Of a stretch of 63,899 bases of DNA, positions 47,748-56,307 are shown in pieces. Origin of the DNA: an uncultured Pelagibacteraceae bacterium (GTDB lineage Bacteria; Pseudomonadota; Alphaproteobacteria; Pelagibacterales; Pelagibacteraceae); the NCBI GenBank assembly GCA_902632445.1, contig CACPCL010000005.1, forward strand, positions 1 to 63,899, in the 5' to 3' direction. The position numbers were made by a program, and so were the translations under genes. Positions within the stretch are counted from its first letter, which is position 1; the number at the start of each line of letters is the position of its first letter. The notes below the pieces were generated by a model. The model saw only the letters and a program-made list of their open reading frames with translations, did not search any database and was not told the origin of the DNA.

Positions 47748-48677
47748 ATGATAGTTTATACTCATAATGATTGTTTATTAAAATTTAATGGACAAGGTCA
47801 CCCTGAAAGAAGAGAAAGATTAGAAAGTATTATTTCTTCAATAAAGTCATCTGATTTTACCGTAGAATTTAAGGATGGTCCATTGGTTGATTTAGATATT
47901 GTATCCTTGGTGCATCCAAAAAAATACATTGAAAATATTTTTAACAATATACCGAAAAATGGAATTATAGGCGTAGAAAAAGAGCCTTACGCGGACACCA
48001 TGTTATGTCCAAATAGCAAAAGTGCAATTTTAAGATCTTGCGGCTCAGGTATAGCAGCTTGTGATGATTTGATGAAAAAAAATGAAAGAGTTTTTTGCGC
48101 AGTTAGACCTCCAGGGCATCACGCAGAAACTAACAGAGCTAATGGCTTTTGTTTTATTAATAACATTGCCGTCGCAGCAAGATACTTACAAAAAAAATAT
48201 AACATAGACAAAGTAGCTATTATTGATTTTGATGTTCATCATGGTAACGGAACTCAAGAGATTTTTTATAAAGATAAATCTGTTGCTTATGGATCTTCTC
48301 ATGAATTTCCATTATTTCCTGGAACTGGAGCTGAAAATGAGACAGGTGAAGGAAATATTTTTAATGCCACTTTAAAAGCTGGAACAAAAAGTAAAGAATT
48401 CCATGAAATTTTTGAAAAAAAGATTTTAATACCTGTAGAAAAATTTAAACCAGATGTCATTTTAATTTCTGCTGGTTTCGATGCTCATAAAAGGGACCCT
48501 TTGGCAAATATAAACTTAGAGTCTAGTGATTTTTTTACTATTACGAAAAAAATAGTCGAAATTGCTTATGTTCATTCAAAAGGAAGAGTAGTTTCATTTC
48601 TGGAAGGTGGCTATGATTTACAAGCTTTATCTGAAAGTATAATTGAGCACCTTAGAGGTTTAAAAACCCATATTTGA
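47748..48677 (+). CDS. Histone deacetylase / acetoin-utilisation family amidohydrolase
   Basis: Zinc-dependent deacetylase fold, 309 residues. The active site is intact: RPPGHHAE (charge-relay His pair), IDFDVHHGNGTQ (zinc-binding Asp and His), SAGFDAHKRDPL (second zinc Asp) and LEGGYDL. Bacterial members deacetylate acetyl-lysine, acetylpolyamines or similar amides; the substrate here is unknown. A 47-base gap separates it from lpxB. Its 3' end is overlapped by a small minus-strand reading frame. Confidence 0.9.
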   Translation: MIVYTHNDCLLKFNGQGHPERRERLESIISSIKSSDFTVEFKDGPLVDLDIVSLVHPKKYIENIFNNIPKNGIIGVEKEPYADTMLCPNSKSAILRSCGSGIAACDDLMKKNERVFCAVRPPGHHAETNRANGFCFINNIAVAARYLQKKYNIDKVAIIDFDVHHGNGTQEIFYKDKSVAYGSSHEFPLFPGTGAENETGEGNIFNATLKAGTKSKEFHEIFEKKILIPVEKFKPDVILISAGFDAHKRDPLANINLESSDFFTITKKIVEIAYVHSKGRVVSFLEGGYDLQALSESIIEHLRGLKTHI

Positions 48678-48782
48678 CCAGTTATCAGGATTTTCAAATT
48701 TCTCTATTTCTTTTTTTGATAAAGGCCTAAAGAGATAAAAAATAATATAAGCTGTCAAAAAAAATAGAAAAATTGAATTCAT
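48660..48782 (-). CDS. Candidate small single-helix membrane protein (40 residues)
   Basis: The minus strand of the HDAC-yaaA-like spacer encodes a 40-residue frame: MNSIFLFFLTAYIIFYLF as a hydrophobic helix, then a charged tail RPLSKKEIEKFENPDNW and a short end. The shape (N-terminal helix, then a basic and acidic amphipathic tail) is that of real small membrane proteins rather than random A+T-rich translation, and it occupies DNA otherwise without a gene. Against it: no clear ribosome-binding site, no recognised family, and a tiny size. It overlaps the end of the deacetylase gene by 18 bases. The remaining spacer, 48783-48916, holds nothing that I can name. Confidence 0.4.
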   Translation of the reverse strand: MNSIFLFFLTAYIIFYLFRPLSKKEIEKFENPDNWSNMGF

Positions 48783-48916
48783 TAATTAATATTATCAAAT
48801 TTTAAGTAGATTTAATCATTAAAACTCAATATTTTCCTATTTTTTTTATTCACACAGCACCCAATTCGTCCACATATAAAGGTGATTTAATAAAACAAAA
48901 GTTTAAAATCCGACTC

Positions 48917-49570
48917 ATGGATCCAATTATAGTTATAGCTGCCGGAATAATTCTTGTGGTAACAGGAGCAATAGATCCTTTGATTAAAAATAAAGAAGAC
49001 GTAGCCCAAGCACCTAAAACTGAGGTTTCAACGCCTGCTCCTGAGCCTAAAAAGGAACCAGAACCAGAGCCGGAACCAGAACCAGAACCTGAGCCAGAAC
49101 CAGCTAAAGAACCGGAGCCAGAACCAGAGCCGGAACCAGAACCAGAACCAGAACCAACTCCTCAAACTGAAGAACCAAAAGAACAAGTTAACGCTGAAGC
49201 CAACCAAGAACAAGATGCTAAACCTGAAGAAGAGGAAGTCAAACCAGTTACAGAAGAAAAACCAATTGAAGAAGAAAAAGAAGGATTAAGTATTGTAAAT
49301 ATCATGTTGTACATTCTAGGTGCTATTGCAGTTATTGCTGCTGGAATATATTTCTTTATGAGAAGAGAGCCAGCTCCACAAAGTGCAGCAGACATTGCAA
49401 GAGCTCAATCACAGGAACCAACTCCCGAAACTCAGCCAGAACCTGAACAACCAGTTCAAGAGGAAACACCAACAGAAACTACTCAAGAAGAAACTCAACC
49501 AGAAAATACAGACCAATCATCTAATACAGATCAATCATCTAATAATGATGATGAAAATAATAACAGATAA
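48917..49570 (+). CDS. Two-helix membrane protein with Pro-Glu repeat and acidic tail
   Basis: 217 residues, family not recognised. Layout: transmembrane segment at 3-25 ([20 protein letters not shown]), a Pro-Glu repeat region at about 42-82, an acidic stretch to about 120, a second transmembrane segment at about 125-147 ([20 protein letters not shown]) followed by Arg-Arg, and a Gln/Glu/Thr/Pro tail ending in DQSSN repeats. The positive residues after helix 2 suggest that both ends are cytoplasmic and the repeat loop is periplasmic; Pro-Glu repeats of this sort form stiff rods, as in the TonB spacer. Its codons in the repeat are much richer in G+C than the rest of the window. It ends 1 base from the convergent nuclease gene. 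Confidence 0.75.
   Translation: MDPIIVIAAGIILVVTGAIDPLIKNKEDVAQAPKTEVSTPAPEPKKEPEPEPEPEPEPEPEPAKEPEPEPEPEPEPEPEPTPQTEEPKEQVNAEANQEQDAKPEEEEVKPVTEEKPIEEEKEGLSIVNIMLYILGAIAVIAAGIYFFMRREPAPQSAADIARAQSQEPTPETQPEPEQPVQEETPTETTQEETQPENTDQSSNTDQSSNNDDENNNR
49058..49149 (+). repeat. Tandem duplication inside the Pro-Glu repeat
   Basis: The 32 bases at 49058-49089 recur exactly at 49118-49149, a spacing of 60 bases, and both blocks are built of the hexamer theme CCAGAA/CCGGAA/CCAGAG encoding Pro-Glu. Such repeats change length by replication slippage, so the rod length of the protein may vary between strains. Confidence 0.85.
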
Positions 49571-49571
49571 A

Positions 49572-50339
49572 TTAAAATTTCTTTCCACCTTCAAGATAAG
49601 CACACTTTTCGCAAGTTTTTTCAATTTTAGGTGGTTCATCTAAGTTTAGAACGTATTTCATTTCAATTAATTTTTTCTCTATCCAATCAGTATTTACTCG
49701 GTATGGTATTAGTGTAGTTTTAAAATCTATTTTATTATCAAATTTGTTATTTTTTTTCTCTCCATTACATACATAAAAAAAAGTTCGGTCAGAAACTTTA
49801 AAATTCATTTTCCTTAAGATATGAACATAAATATCCATCTGTAATTTATAACTAAGATGCCATTCAACATCGAGATAAGAAGATACTGTTACAGGATAAG
49901 TCGACGATTGGGCTTTATAATCTACAACAACTAATTTTTTTTCAGTCAAATCAAACCAAATATCATCAATACCTCCATGAATTATAAGGTTCGTATTTTC
50001 ATCCAAATATGAAATGCCACCTTTTAAAGAATTTCTCCACATATCTAAATCTTTGTGTTGATAAGGAACAAAGTTGAGTTTATGTTTAACCATAATTGGA
50101 TGAGGTTTTTGTTCTTTTCTATACTGATCAAATTCTTTCTTTAATAATTCATCGACTGCAACGTTTAGAGCCCACCCAGGCATTGAGGGTTCTTTTAGTC
50201 CTTTTACACGATCTAAATAAAAGCACCTTTTACAACTCATGAAGTTGAAAAATTTAGACCTACTTATTTTAAAAGGAGTATTAGATTTTTTATCGTAAAT
50301 TGAAGCTTTTCTTGTTCTGAAAGATACAGCGTCTTTCAT
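49572..50339 (-). CDS. PD-(D/E)XK nuclease, RecB/Cas4-like, with four Cys
   Basis: 255 residues. The nuclease core is visible: GGIDDIWF (Asp125), VVVDYKAQ (Asp140 and Lys142) and the RecB/Cas4 motif QMDIY (Gln167, Tyr171). Two Cys pairs, Cys36/Cys39 (SCKRC) and Cys243/Cys246 (TCEKC), bracket the domain in the way that the iron-sulfur ligands of Cas4 and AddB do, so a [4Fe-4S] cluster is likely. No helicase domain is attached and no CRISPR array is in the window, so it is a stand-alone DNA-processing enzyme. It is the last gene after lexA and gltX, with no gap to gltX, and may share LexA control. Confidence 0.8.
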   Translation of the reverse strand: MKDAVSFRTRKASIYDKKSNTPFKISRSKFFNFMSCKRCFYLDRVKGLKEPSMPGWALNVAVDELLKKEFDQYRKEQKPHPIMVKHKLNFVPYQHKDLDMWRNSLKGGISYLDENTNLIIHGGIDDIWFDLTEKKLVVVDYKAQSSTYPVTVSSYLDVEWHLSYKLQMDIYVHILRKMNFKVSDRTFFYVCNGEKKNNKFDNKIDFKTTLIPYRVNTDWIEKKLIEMKYVLNLDEPPKIEKTCEKCAYLEGGKKF

Positions 50340-51728
50340 TTAAATTTGTTTTAGTCTTTTAATTACTTCAGCCTTATCTAATGAGAGAATAACATCATAA
50401 AGACCAGGCCCAAATCTAGAGCCAACTAGCGCTATTCTTAAAGGTTGTCCTACACCTTTAAAATTAGTTTTATGTTTATCAATTAGAGACTTTATTAAAG
50501 GTTCTAAAGTTTCTCTAGATAACGAGGAAAGTTTTTCATATTCATTTATAAATTCATTTATTATTTTTTTTGATAAGCCATCAATTAATTTTTTATCATC
50601 TGCGCTTATCTCAATTTTATCGTTAATAATATACTGAGCGTTATTCCAAATATCCTCTAAAGTTTTTGCCTTATTTTTTAAAAAACCAATAGATTTTAAA
50701 AGAATATTCTCTTTTGATTGATTTAAAGGTTTTTTGTATTTTGAGACATATTCTTTAAAAAAATTAAAAAGATCCTTCTGATCGATACTCTTTATATACG
50801 TCTCATTTATTGAATAAATCCTATTCATATCTAATTTTGAGGGTGATTTTCCAACACCGCTTAGATCAAATAAATCTATACTTTCCTGCTTTGTAAAAAT
50901 TTCTTTATCTTTGTAAGACCATCCCAATCTTAATAAATAATTCCTTAAAGCGTCTGATATAACTCCTATTTTAATATAATCCTCGAGAGTGGAAGCATTA
51001 TCTCTTTTTGATAATTTTTTTCCTTGTTCACTATGAATTAAGGGGATGTGTGCAAAATTTGGAACCTCCCAACCCATTGCTTCGTAAATTTGTCTCTGTT
51101 TAAAAGAATTAATCATATGATCATCTCCTCTAATAACATGAGTTATTTTCATTTCATGATCATCAACCGTGGCCGATAGCTGGTATGTTGGAGTATTATC
51201 TTTTCTTAGTATTACAAAATCCTCAATAGTAGAATTTGAAATATTTCTATCTCCTTGAACTAAATCTTTTATAATCGTATTCCCTGATATCTTGCTTTTA
51301 AATCTTATTACTGGTTTTACTCCTTCTGGAATTTTTAAATCTTTGGCATCTCTCCATTTTCTATTATAAACATATGGTATTCCTTGTTTTTTGCATTTTT
51401 CTTTTTGCTCATTAATTTCTTCCTCAGAACAATAACATTTGTAAGCAAAACCTTTTTTCAATAATTCCTCTGCAACCGCAACGTGTTTATTAATATTTTT
51501 GGATTGAATATATTCTTCACCATCATGTTCAATGCCAAGCCAAGATAATGAAGAAATAATTTGTTTTTTGAATTCCTCTTTTGATCGTTCTTTGTCAGTA
51601 TCTTCAATTCTTAAGAAATATTTACCTTTATTTTTTTTAGCTAAAAGCCAATTGAATAAGGCCGTTCGAACTCCGCCAATGTGAAGAGGCCCAGTAGGAG
51701 AGGGCGCAAACCTACAATTAAAAGACAT
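50340..51728 (-). CDS. gltX: Glutamyl-tRNA synthetase
   Basis: Class I synthetase that charges tRNA-Glu (possibly also tRNA-Gln where a transamidation route is used). It has 462 residues with the HIGH-type motif in PTGPLHIGGVRTALFNW and the KMSKS-type motif KLSKRDNAS, then a helical anticodon-binding domain. Only 19 bases separate it from lexA upstream, and the nuclease gene starts directly after its stop. Confidence 0.97.
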   Translation of the reverse strand: MSFNCRFAPSPTGPLHIGGVRTALFNWLLAKKNKGKYFLRIEDTDKERSKEEFKKQIISSLSWLGIEHDGEEYIQSKNINKHVAVAEELLKKGFAYKCYCSEEEINEQKEKCKKQGIPYVYNRKWRDAKDLKIPEGVKPVIRFKSKISGNTIIKDLVQGDRNISNSTIEDFVILRKDNTPTYQLSATVDDHEMKITHVIRGDDHMINSFKQRQIYEAMGWEVPNFAHIPLIHSEQGKKLSKRDNASTLEDYIKIGVISDALRNYLLRLGWSYKDKEIFTKQESIDLFDLSGVGKSPSKLDMNRIYSINETYIKSIDQKDLFNFFKEYVSKYKKPLNQSKENILLKSIGFLKNKAKTLEDIWNNAQYIINDKIEISADDKKLIDGLSKKIINEFINEYEKLSSLSRETLEPLIKSLIDKHKTNFKGVGQPLRIALVGSRFGPGLYDVILSLDKAEVIKRLKQI

Positions 51729-51747
51729 TAATATTAATTAGACTATT

Positions 51748-52422
51748 TTAATGGAAGTTTCTATATAAAGAAACAAGTTTACCTTGAATTTTTATTCTTT
51801 TTGCAGCGTAAATTTTAGTTCCGTAATTTCGATTTGCTGCTTCAAGAGCGATAGTGTTCCCTTTTTTTCTAACTCTTTTTAAAGTAGCTTCCTGGTCGTC
51901 TATTAAGACTACTGCAATCTGACCATTGTCTACATTTGAAACTTTTTTTATAATAACTGTATCACCGTCAGCAATGCCCGCTTCAATCATTGAGTCACCT
52001 TTTACTTTTAGACCATAGTGCTCACCATTATTTTGAAGATCTTCTGGTAAAGCAACTCTATCAACTTCTTGTTGAATAGCTTCAATTGGTGTACCAGCAG
52101 CGATACTGCCTAACACAGATACATCTGTAGATTTATTATCATTCTTATCTAATCCACCTTTAATTACACTTGGTGTAAATGTATTAAAGATATCATTTGC
52201 GCTCGCGTTTTCTGGTAATTTGACCACTTCTAAAGCTCTTGCTTTATGTGCTAATCGCTTAACAAAACCTCTTTCTTCTAATGCAGAAATTAATCTATGT
52301 ATTCCTGATTTCGACTTAAGGTTGAGTGAATTCTTCATTTCCTCATACGACGGAGAAATCCCTGAAGATCTAATCTTCTTATTGATGAATATTAATAAGT
52401 TTTTTTGTTTTTTTGTTAGCAT
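51748..52422 (-). CDS. lexA: SOS repressor LexA
   Basis: Self-cleaving repressor of the DNA-damage response. The start is set at the ATG giving MLTKKQKNLLIFINKK (224 residues); an upstream in-frame ATG lies in the ribosome-binding region (AGG 9-10 bases before the chosen start). It has an N-terminal winged helix (1-70), the cleavage pair Ala109-Gly110 in SIAAGTPI, and the catalytic dyad Ser144 (GDSMIEAG) and Lys182 (EATLKRV). A perfect alphaproteobacterial LexA box lies 22 bases upstream, so it should be autoregulated. Downstream gltX and the nuclease gene probably share its transcript. Confidence 0.96.
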   Translation of the reverse strand: MLTKKQKNLLIFINKKIRSSGISPSYEEMKNSLNLKSKSGIHRLISALEERGFVKRLAHKARALEVVKLPENASANDIFNTFTPSVIKGGLDKNDNKSTDVSVLGSIAAGTPIEAIQQEVDRVALPEDLQNNGEHYGLKVKGDSMIEAGIADGDTVIIKKVSNVDNGQIAVVLIDDQEATLKRVRKKGNTIALEAANRNYGTKIYAAKRIKIQGKLVSLYRNFH

Positions 52423-52444
52423 AGAACAAACCTCGTACATATAT

Positions 52445-52459
52445 GTTCTATAAAAGTTC
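52445..52459 (-). promoter_or_regulatory. LexA operator (SOS box, GTTC-N7-GTTC)
   Basis: GTTC (52445-52448), 7 bases, GTTC (52456-52459) on the plus strand is an exact match to the direct-repeat operator known for alphaproteobacterial LexA. It sits in the 70-base gap between trpC and lexA, 22 bases before the lexA start, and overlaps a TATAGA sequence that could be the -10 element of the minus-strand promoter, the right place for repression. Confidence 0.85.
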
Positions 52460-52492
52460 TTTTTGAATTACAACTTCAAATAAATGGCCAAT

Positions 52493-53284
52493 TTATTGAG
52501 TAATTTGAATTAATTGTTTCATTAATTCATCAGGATTGTCAGATTTTAAAAGTGATTCTCCAATAAGAAAATTTTTAATTCCGGTTTTTTCGTAAATATA
52601 TTTTGCGTCGTTTGCAGTTTTAATTCCACTCTCAGAAATAATAGGGCCTTTGTGTGTTTTAATAACTTCAAAAATCGAAATAGTATTTCTTAAAGAAACC
52701 TCAAGTGTTTTCAAATTCCTATTATTAATTCCAATTAATGCTTGATCAAATTTTAAGGCTGTTTCAGCTTCTTTCTGATCGTGCACTTCTACTATCACAG
52801 ATAAATTATGTCTTAATGCTTCAGAATAAATTTCTTCAGCTTGGGCTCCATTAAGAGCCGCGACTATTATTAAGATACAATCACAACCAAAACTTTTAGA
52901 TAATGCGATTTGATAAGGATCAATAAAAAAATCTTTAGCTAAAATTGGTACTTTAATTTTTTTTTTTATATCTTGAATATAATCTAATTTTCCTAAAAAA
53001 TACTTTTCCTCCGTCAAAACTGATAGACAAGTAGCACCATTATCTACATACATTTTTGCAATGTCTAAATGATTAAATTTATTTACAAGAATACCAGCAG
53101 ATGGGCTAGCTTTTTTTATTTCTGTTATTAAAGAAATATTATTATTTTTTTGAATAGTTTCTTTAAAATTTAAAAAAACTTGCCCTTTTATATTTTTTTC
53201 TAAATAATCTAAAGATTTTTCTCTTTTAATTAAGTCTAGAGTGATTTTTTTCTCTTCAATAATTTTTTCTAAAATATTAGTCAT
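52493..53284 (-). CDS. trpC: Indole-3-glycerol phosphate synthase
   Basis: Fourth step of tryptophan synthesis, TIM-barrel enzyme of 263 residues. Key segments are EIKKASPSAG, ILAKDFFIDPYQI, VEVHDQKE, GINNRNLKT and SESGIK. It is a single-function protein, not fused to trpF. Last of the trpE-G-D-C run; it shares one base with trpD. Confidence 0.97.
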   Translation of the reverse strand: MTNILEKIIEEKKITLDLIKREKSLDYLEKNIKGQVFLNFKETIQKNNNISLITEIKKASPSAGILVNKFNHLDIAKMYVDNGATCLSVLTEEKYFLGKLDYIQDIKKKIKVPILAKDFFIDPYQIALSKSFGCDCILIIVAALNGAQAEEIYSEALRHNLSVIVEVHDQKEAETALKFDQALIGINNRNLKTLEVSLRNTISIFEVIKTHKGPIISESGIKTANDAKYIYEKTGIKNFLIGESLLKSDNPDELMKQLIQITQ

Positions 53285-54279
53285 TAATTTGATTGAATTT
53301 TTTCTAGGTGTTGAAAAACGTTTCCTGAATTTAAATGTTTTGTAGCTTTTTCGTATGATATTTTAAAATCGTTTTCCTTACCAGCAACAATCAATCCAGC
53401 TGCTACATTAAGTGCAACAGATTGAGAGAATTCATTTTTTTTACCTTTAAAAATTTCAATGATTTTTTTAGAATTATATTCTGCATTTTTTCCTTTTAAA
53501 TTGTCCTTATTTACAGAATTAATCCCTAAAATTTTTGGATCAATTACGAACTCTTTAATAATTTCATCTTTAAGTTCTACCACATATGTTTTTGCAAACG
53601 GTGATATCTCATCCATACCATCTTCGCTATGAACGATGAATGCGTGAATAACTCCGTTTTCTTTTAGCGCCTCAGCGAAAGGTTTCATCCATTTTTTATC
53701 AAATACTCCTACTACCTGTCTTTTAACTTGTGCAGGACTACTTAAGGGACCAATTAAGTTAAAGATCGTTTTCTTTCCCATTTTTTTTCTAGCAGGTCCA
53801 ACATGTTTCATTGCTGAGTGATAATTAGGCGCAAACATAAAAGCAAAATTAAACTTTTTTATACATTCCTCAGCCTCATTCGCTTTAAAATTAATATTTA
53901 TTTTTAATGCCTCTAATACATCCGCAGACCCGCAGTTCGAAGATACAGCTTTATTACCGTGTTTAGCAACTTTGACACCCATACTCGCTAAAACTATAGC
54001 TGCAGCAGTAGAAATGTTTAAAGAGTTTTGCCCGTCTCCCCCTGTTCCGCAGGTATCTATAGTATCTTGTTCAGCTTTAACTTTAGTAGCTTTTTCTCTC
54101 AAAACAAAAATCCCTCCAGCTAACTCATCTTTAGTTTCACCTTTTTTTACGAGAGCCTCTAAAATTTCTATAATTGAATTTTCGTTATATTTTCCCTCCA
54201 TAAGCTCATTGAAAAGAGCTTTGCTTTCTTCAAAAGAAAGGTTTTGGCCTTTTTTTAAACTTTCTACAAAATTAGACAT
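53284..54279 (-). CDS. trpD: Anthranilate phosphoribosyltransferase
   Basis: Second step of tryptophan synthesis. It has 331 residues with the PRPP-binding DTCGTGGDGQNSLNIST, KHGNKAVSS, and NLIGPLSSPA. The N-terminal helical domain begins at residue 1 as usual. It starts directly after trpG and overlaps trpC by 1 base. Confidence 0.97.
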   Translation of the reverse strand: MSNFVESLKKGQNLSFEESKALFNELMEGKYNENSIIEILEALVKKGETKDELAGGIFVLREKATKVKAEQDTIDTCGTGGDGQNSLNISTAAAIVLASMGVKVAKHGNKAVSSNCGSADVLEALKININFKANEAEECIKKFNFAFMFAPNYHSAMKHVGPARKKMGKKTIFNLIGPLSSPAQVKRQVVGVFDKKWMKPFAEALKENGVIHAFIVHSEDGMDEISPFAKTYVVELKDEIIKEFVIDPKILGINSVNKDNLKGKNAEYNSKKIIEIFKGKKNEFSQSVALNVAAGLIVAGKENDFKISYEKATKHLNSGNVFQHLEKIQSN

Positions 54280-54846
54280 TTAATTATTTATAAAGTTTTT
54301 AATTAATTTCATTCCTACTTTAGTACTTATACTTTCAGGATGAAATTGAAACCCATGAATATCATATTCTTTATGCATTAATCCCATTATTGTTTTATTC
54401 TTAGTTTCAGCAGTAATTAATAGTTTTTTTGGGAATTTTTTACGATCGACTACTAAGCTATGATATCTAGTCGCTTCAAAGTTATTTTGAATATTTCTAA
54501 ATAAGCCCTTTTTAACATGTATAATCTTACTTGTTTTGCCATGCATTAAATTATTAGCACGGATAATCTTTCCACCAAAAACTTGACCTATGATTTGATG
54601 ACCTAGGCAAACTCCAAGAATTGGAATTTTTTTGTAAACTTCTTTTACGATTTTAAGACAATTTCCAGCTTGATTAGGATTTCCAGGTCCTGGGGATATT
54701 ACAATTTTATCATATTTTTTTCTTAAAACTGTTTTTCCATCAATCTTATCATTTCTAATTACTTCAACATTTTTCTTAATTTTTGAAATGTAATGAAATA
54801 GATTGTAGGTAAAACTATCATAATTATCTATTAATAAAATTTTCAT
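54280..54846 (-). CDS. trpG: Anthranilate synthase glutamine amidotransferase component
   Basis: Class I glutaminase that supplies ammonia to TrpE. It has 188 residues with LIDNYDSFTYNL at the N-terminus, the nucleophile in GVCLGHQIIG and the His-Glu of the triad in GFQFHPES. It is separate from both trpE and trpD and abuts each without spacer. Confidence 0.97.
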   Translation of the reverse strand: MKILLIDNYDSFTYNLFHYISKIKKNVEVIRNDKIDGKTVLRKKYDKIVISPGPGNPNQAGNCLKIVKEVYKKIPILGVCLGHQIIGQVFGGKIIRANNLMHGKTSKIIHVKKGLFRNIQNNFEATRYHSLVVDRKKFPKKLLITAETKNKTIMGLMHKEYDIHGFQFHPESISTKVGMKLIKNFINN

Positions 54847-56307
54847 TTAATCTACTGCTTTCATTAATGCTTTAGCTTTATTTACTGTTTCTGCGTATTC
54901 CTTTTCAGGCTTGCTGTCAGCTACAATGCCTGCTCCAGCTTGAACATAAAACTTATCCTTTTTAATTAAAGCAGTTCTTAGAGCAATACAGGTATCAAAT
55001 TCATTATTCGGGGTGAAGTAACCAATTCCACCTGCGTATAATTTTCTTTTATTTTTTTCAAGTTCATCAATTATCTCCATCGCTCTAATTTTTGGAGCTC
55101 CACTTACTGTTCCTGCAGGAAAACCTGATAAAAGTGTTTCAAAAACTGAGGTTTGATTATTAAACTTTCCAATTACATTCGAAACGATGTGCATTACATG
55201 AGAATATTTTTCTACTTTAAATTTTTGAGTTACCTTTACAGTATCAATTTTAGAGACTTTTCCTACATCATTTCTTCCAAGATCAAGCAACATGAGATGC
55301 TCAGCTAATTCTTTTTTATCTTTAAGCAAATCTGACACGTATTTATTGTCTTCTTTTAAATTTCTTCCTCTTGGCCTTGTTCCAGCAATTGGTCTAATTG
55401 TAACTTCGCCTTTTCTTAGTCTCACCAATATTTCTGGACTACTCCCTAAAACTTTAAAATCTTCATAATTAAAATAAAACATGAATGGCGATGGATTTGA
55501 CTTTCTTAGGTGGTTGTAAATTTCAATAGGTCTTTTATTTATCTTTCTTTCAAACCTCTGACTTAAAACAACTTGAAAGATGTCTCCTTTTTTTATGTAA
55601 TTTTTAGCTCTTTTAATTAAAGAATTAAATCTTTTTTTTGATATATTTGATTTTATTGAATTTTTATTTGATTTAAATGTAAACCGCTCTGGAAGTTTTA
55701 TATTTTCAAAATTTGAATATAATTCAAATTTTTTAATTATGGAATCATAAGTTTCTTTATAATTTTTAATTTTTGTATCAGCGTAAATATTTTCAATGTA
55801 GTGAATTTTCTTTTTTAAATTGTCATAAATAACTAAGTTTCTTGGTCTTGAAAGCCTTACATCAGGAATATTTAAATCATCCTTACATTTACTAGGAATA
55901 TTTTCTACATATCGAATAATGTCATAAGAAAAATACCCAACTAACATCGAAGCCATAGATGGTAAATTTTTAGGCATTATAATTTTAAATTCTTTTAGTA
56001 ATCTATTTAAAAATTTTAATGGATTTGTTTTGATTTTTGTTTTTTTTCCAAATGTTTTTAAGGTAACTATGTTATTATTTATATCCCAAATTTTATCAGG
56101 ATTAAGTCCTATGATTGTATATCTGCCTCTAGTAGTACCTTTTTCAACAGACTCAAAAATAAAACTATTTTTTTCAGCTAATAGGAATTTATAAAGATTC
56201 TCAACTTTATAATAGTTTTTACAATTAGAGGATCTAAATAAAATTTGATGTTTTTTTTTAGAATGTTTCTTTTTAAAATCTTTAAAGCTTATGTTTATTT
56301 TCATCAA
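54847..56307 (-). CDS. trpE: Anthranilate synthase component I
   Basis: First committed step of tryptophan synthesis from chorismate. It has 486 residues with the chorismate-binding core: [39 protein letters not shown] and GIGYFTPN. Its start overlaps the stop of the ppiD-like gene by 4 bases, so there is no room for a trp leader peptide or attenuator directly before it. Confidence 0.97.
   Translation of the reverse strand: MMKINISFKDFKKKHSKKKHQILFRSSNCKNYYKVENLYKFLLAEKNSFIFESVEKGTTRGRYTIIGLNPDKIWDINNNIVTLKTFGKKTKIKTNPLKFLNRLLKEFKIIMPKNLPSMASMLVGYFSYDIIRYVENIPSKCKDDLNIPDVRLSRPRNLVIYDNLKKKIHYIENIYADTKIKNYKETYDSIIKKFELYSNFENIKLPERFTFKSNKNSIKSNISKKRFNSLIKRAKNYIKKGDIFQVVLSQRFERKINKRPIEIYNHLRKSNPSPFMFYFNYEDFKVLGSSPEILVRLRKGEVTIRPIAGTRPRGRNLKEDNKYVSDLLKDKKELAEHLMLLDLGRNDVGKVSKIDTVKVTQKFKVEKYSHVMHIVSNVIGKFNNQTSVFETLLSGFPAGTVSGAPKIRAMEIIDELEKNKRKLYAGGIGYFTPNNEFDTCIALRTALIKKDKFYVQAGAGIVADSKPEKEYAETVNKAKALMKAVD

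Noticed and set aside
49028-49213. Minus-strand frame rich in Trp, Phe and Arg
   Set aside because: It is the reverse complement of the Pro-Glu repeat; its odd composition is a by-product of that repeat.
49383-49643. 86-codon plus-strand frame overlapping the end of the Pro-Glu protein and the nuclease gene
   Set aside because: Low-complexity Gln/Asn/Lys composition, out of frame with the membrane protein and running into the convergent nuclease gene.
49572-50339. A Cas4 gene of a CRISPR system
   Set aside because: There is no repeat-spacer array and no other cas gene in the window; the four Cys and RecB motifs are shared with many non-CRISPR nucleases.
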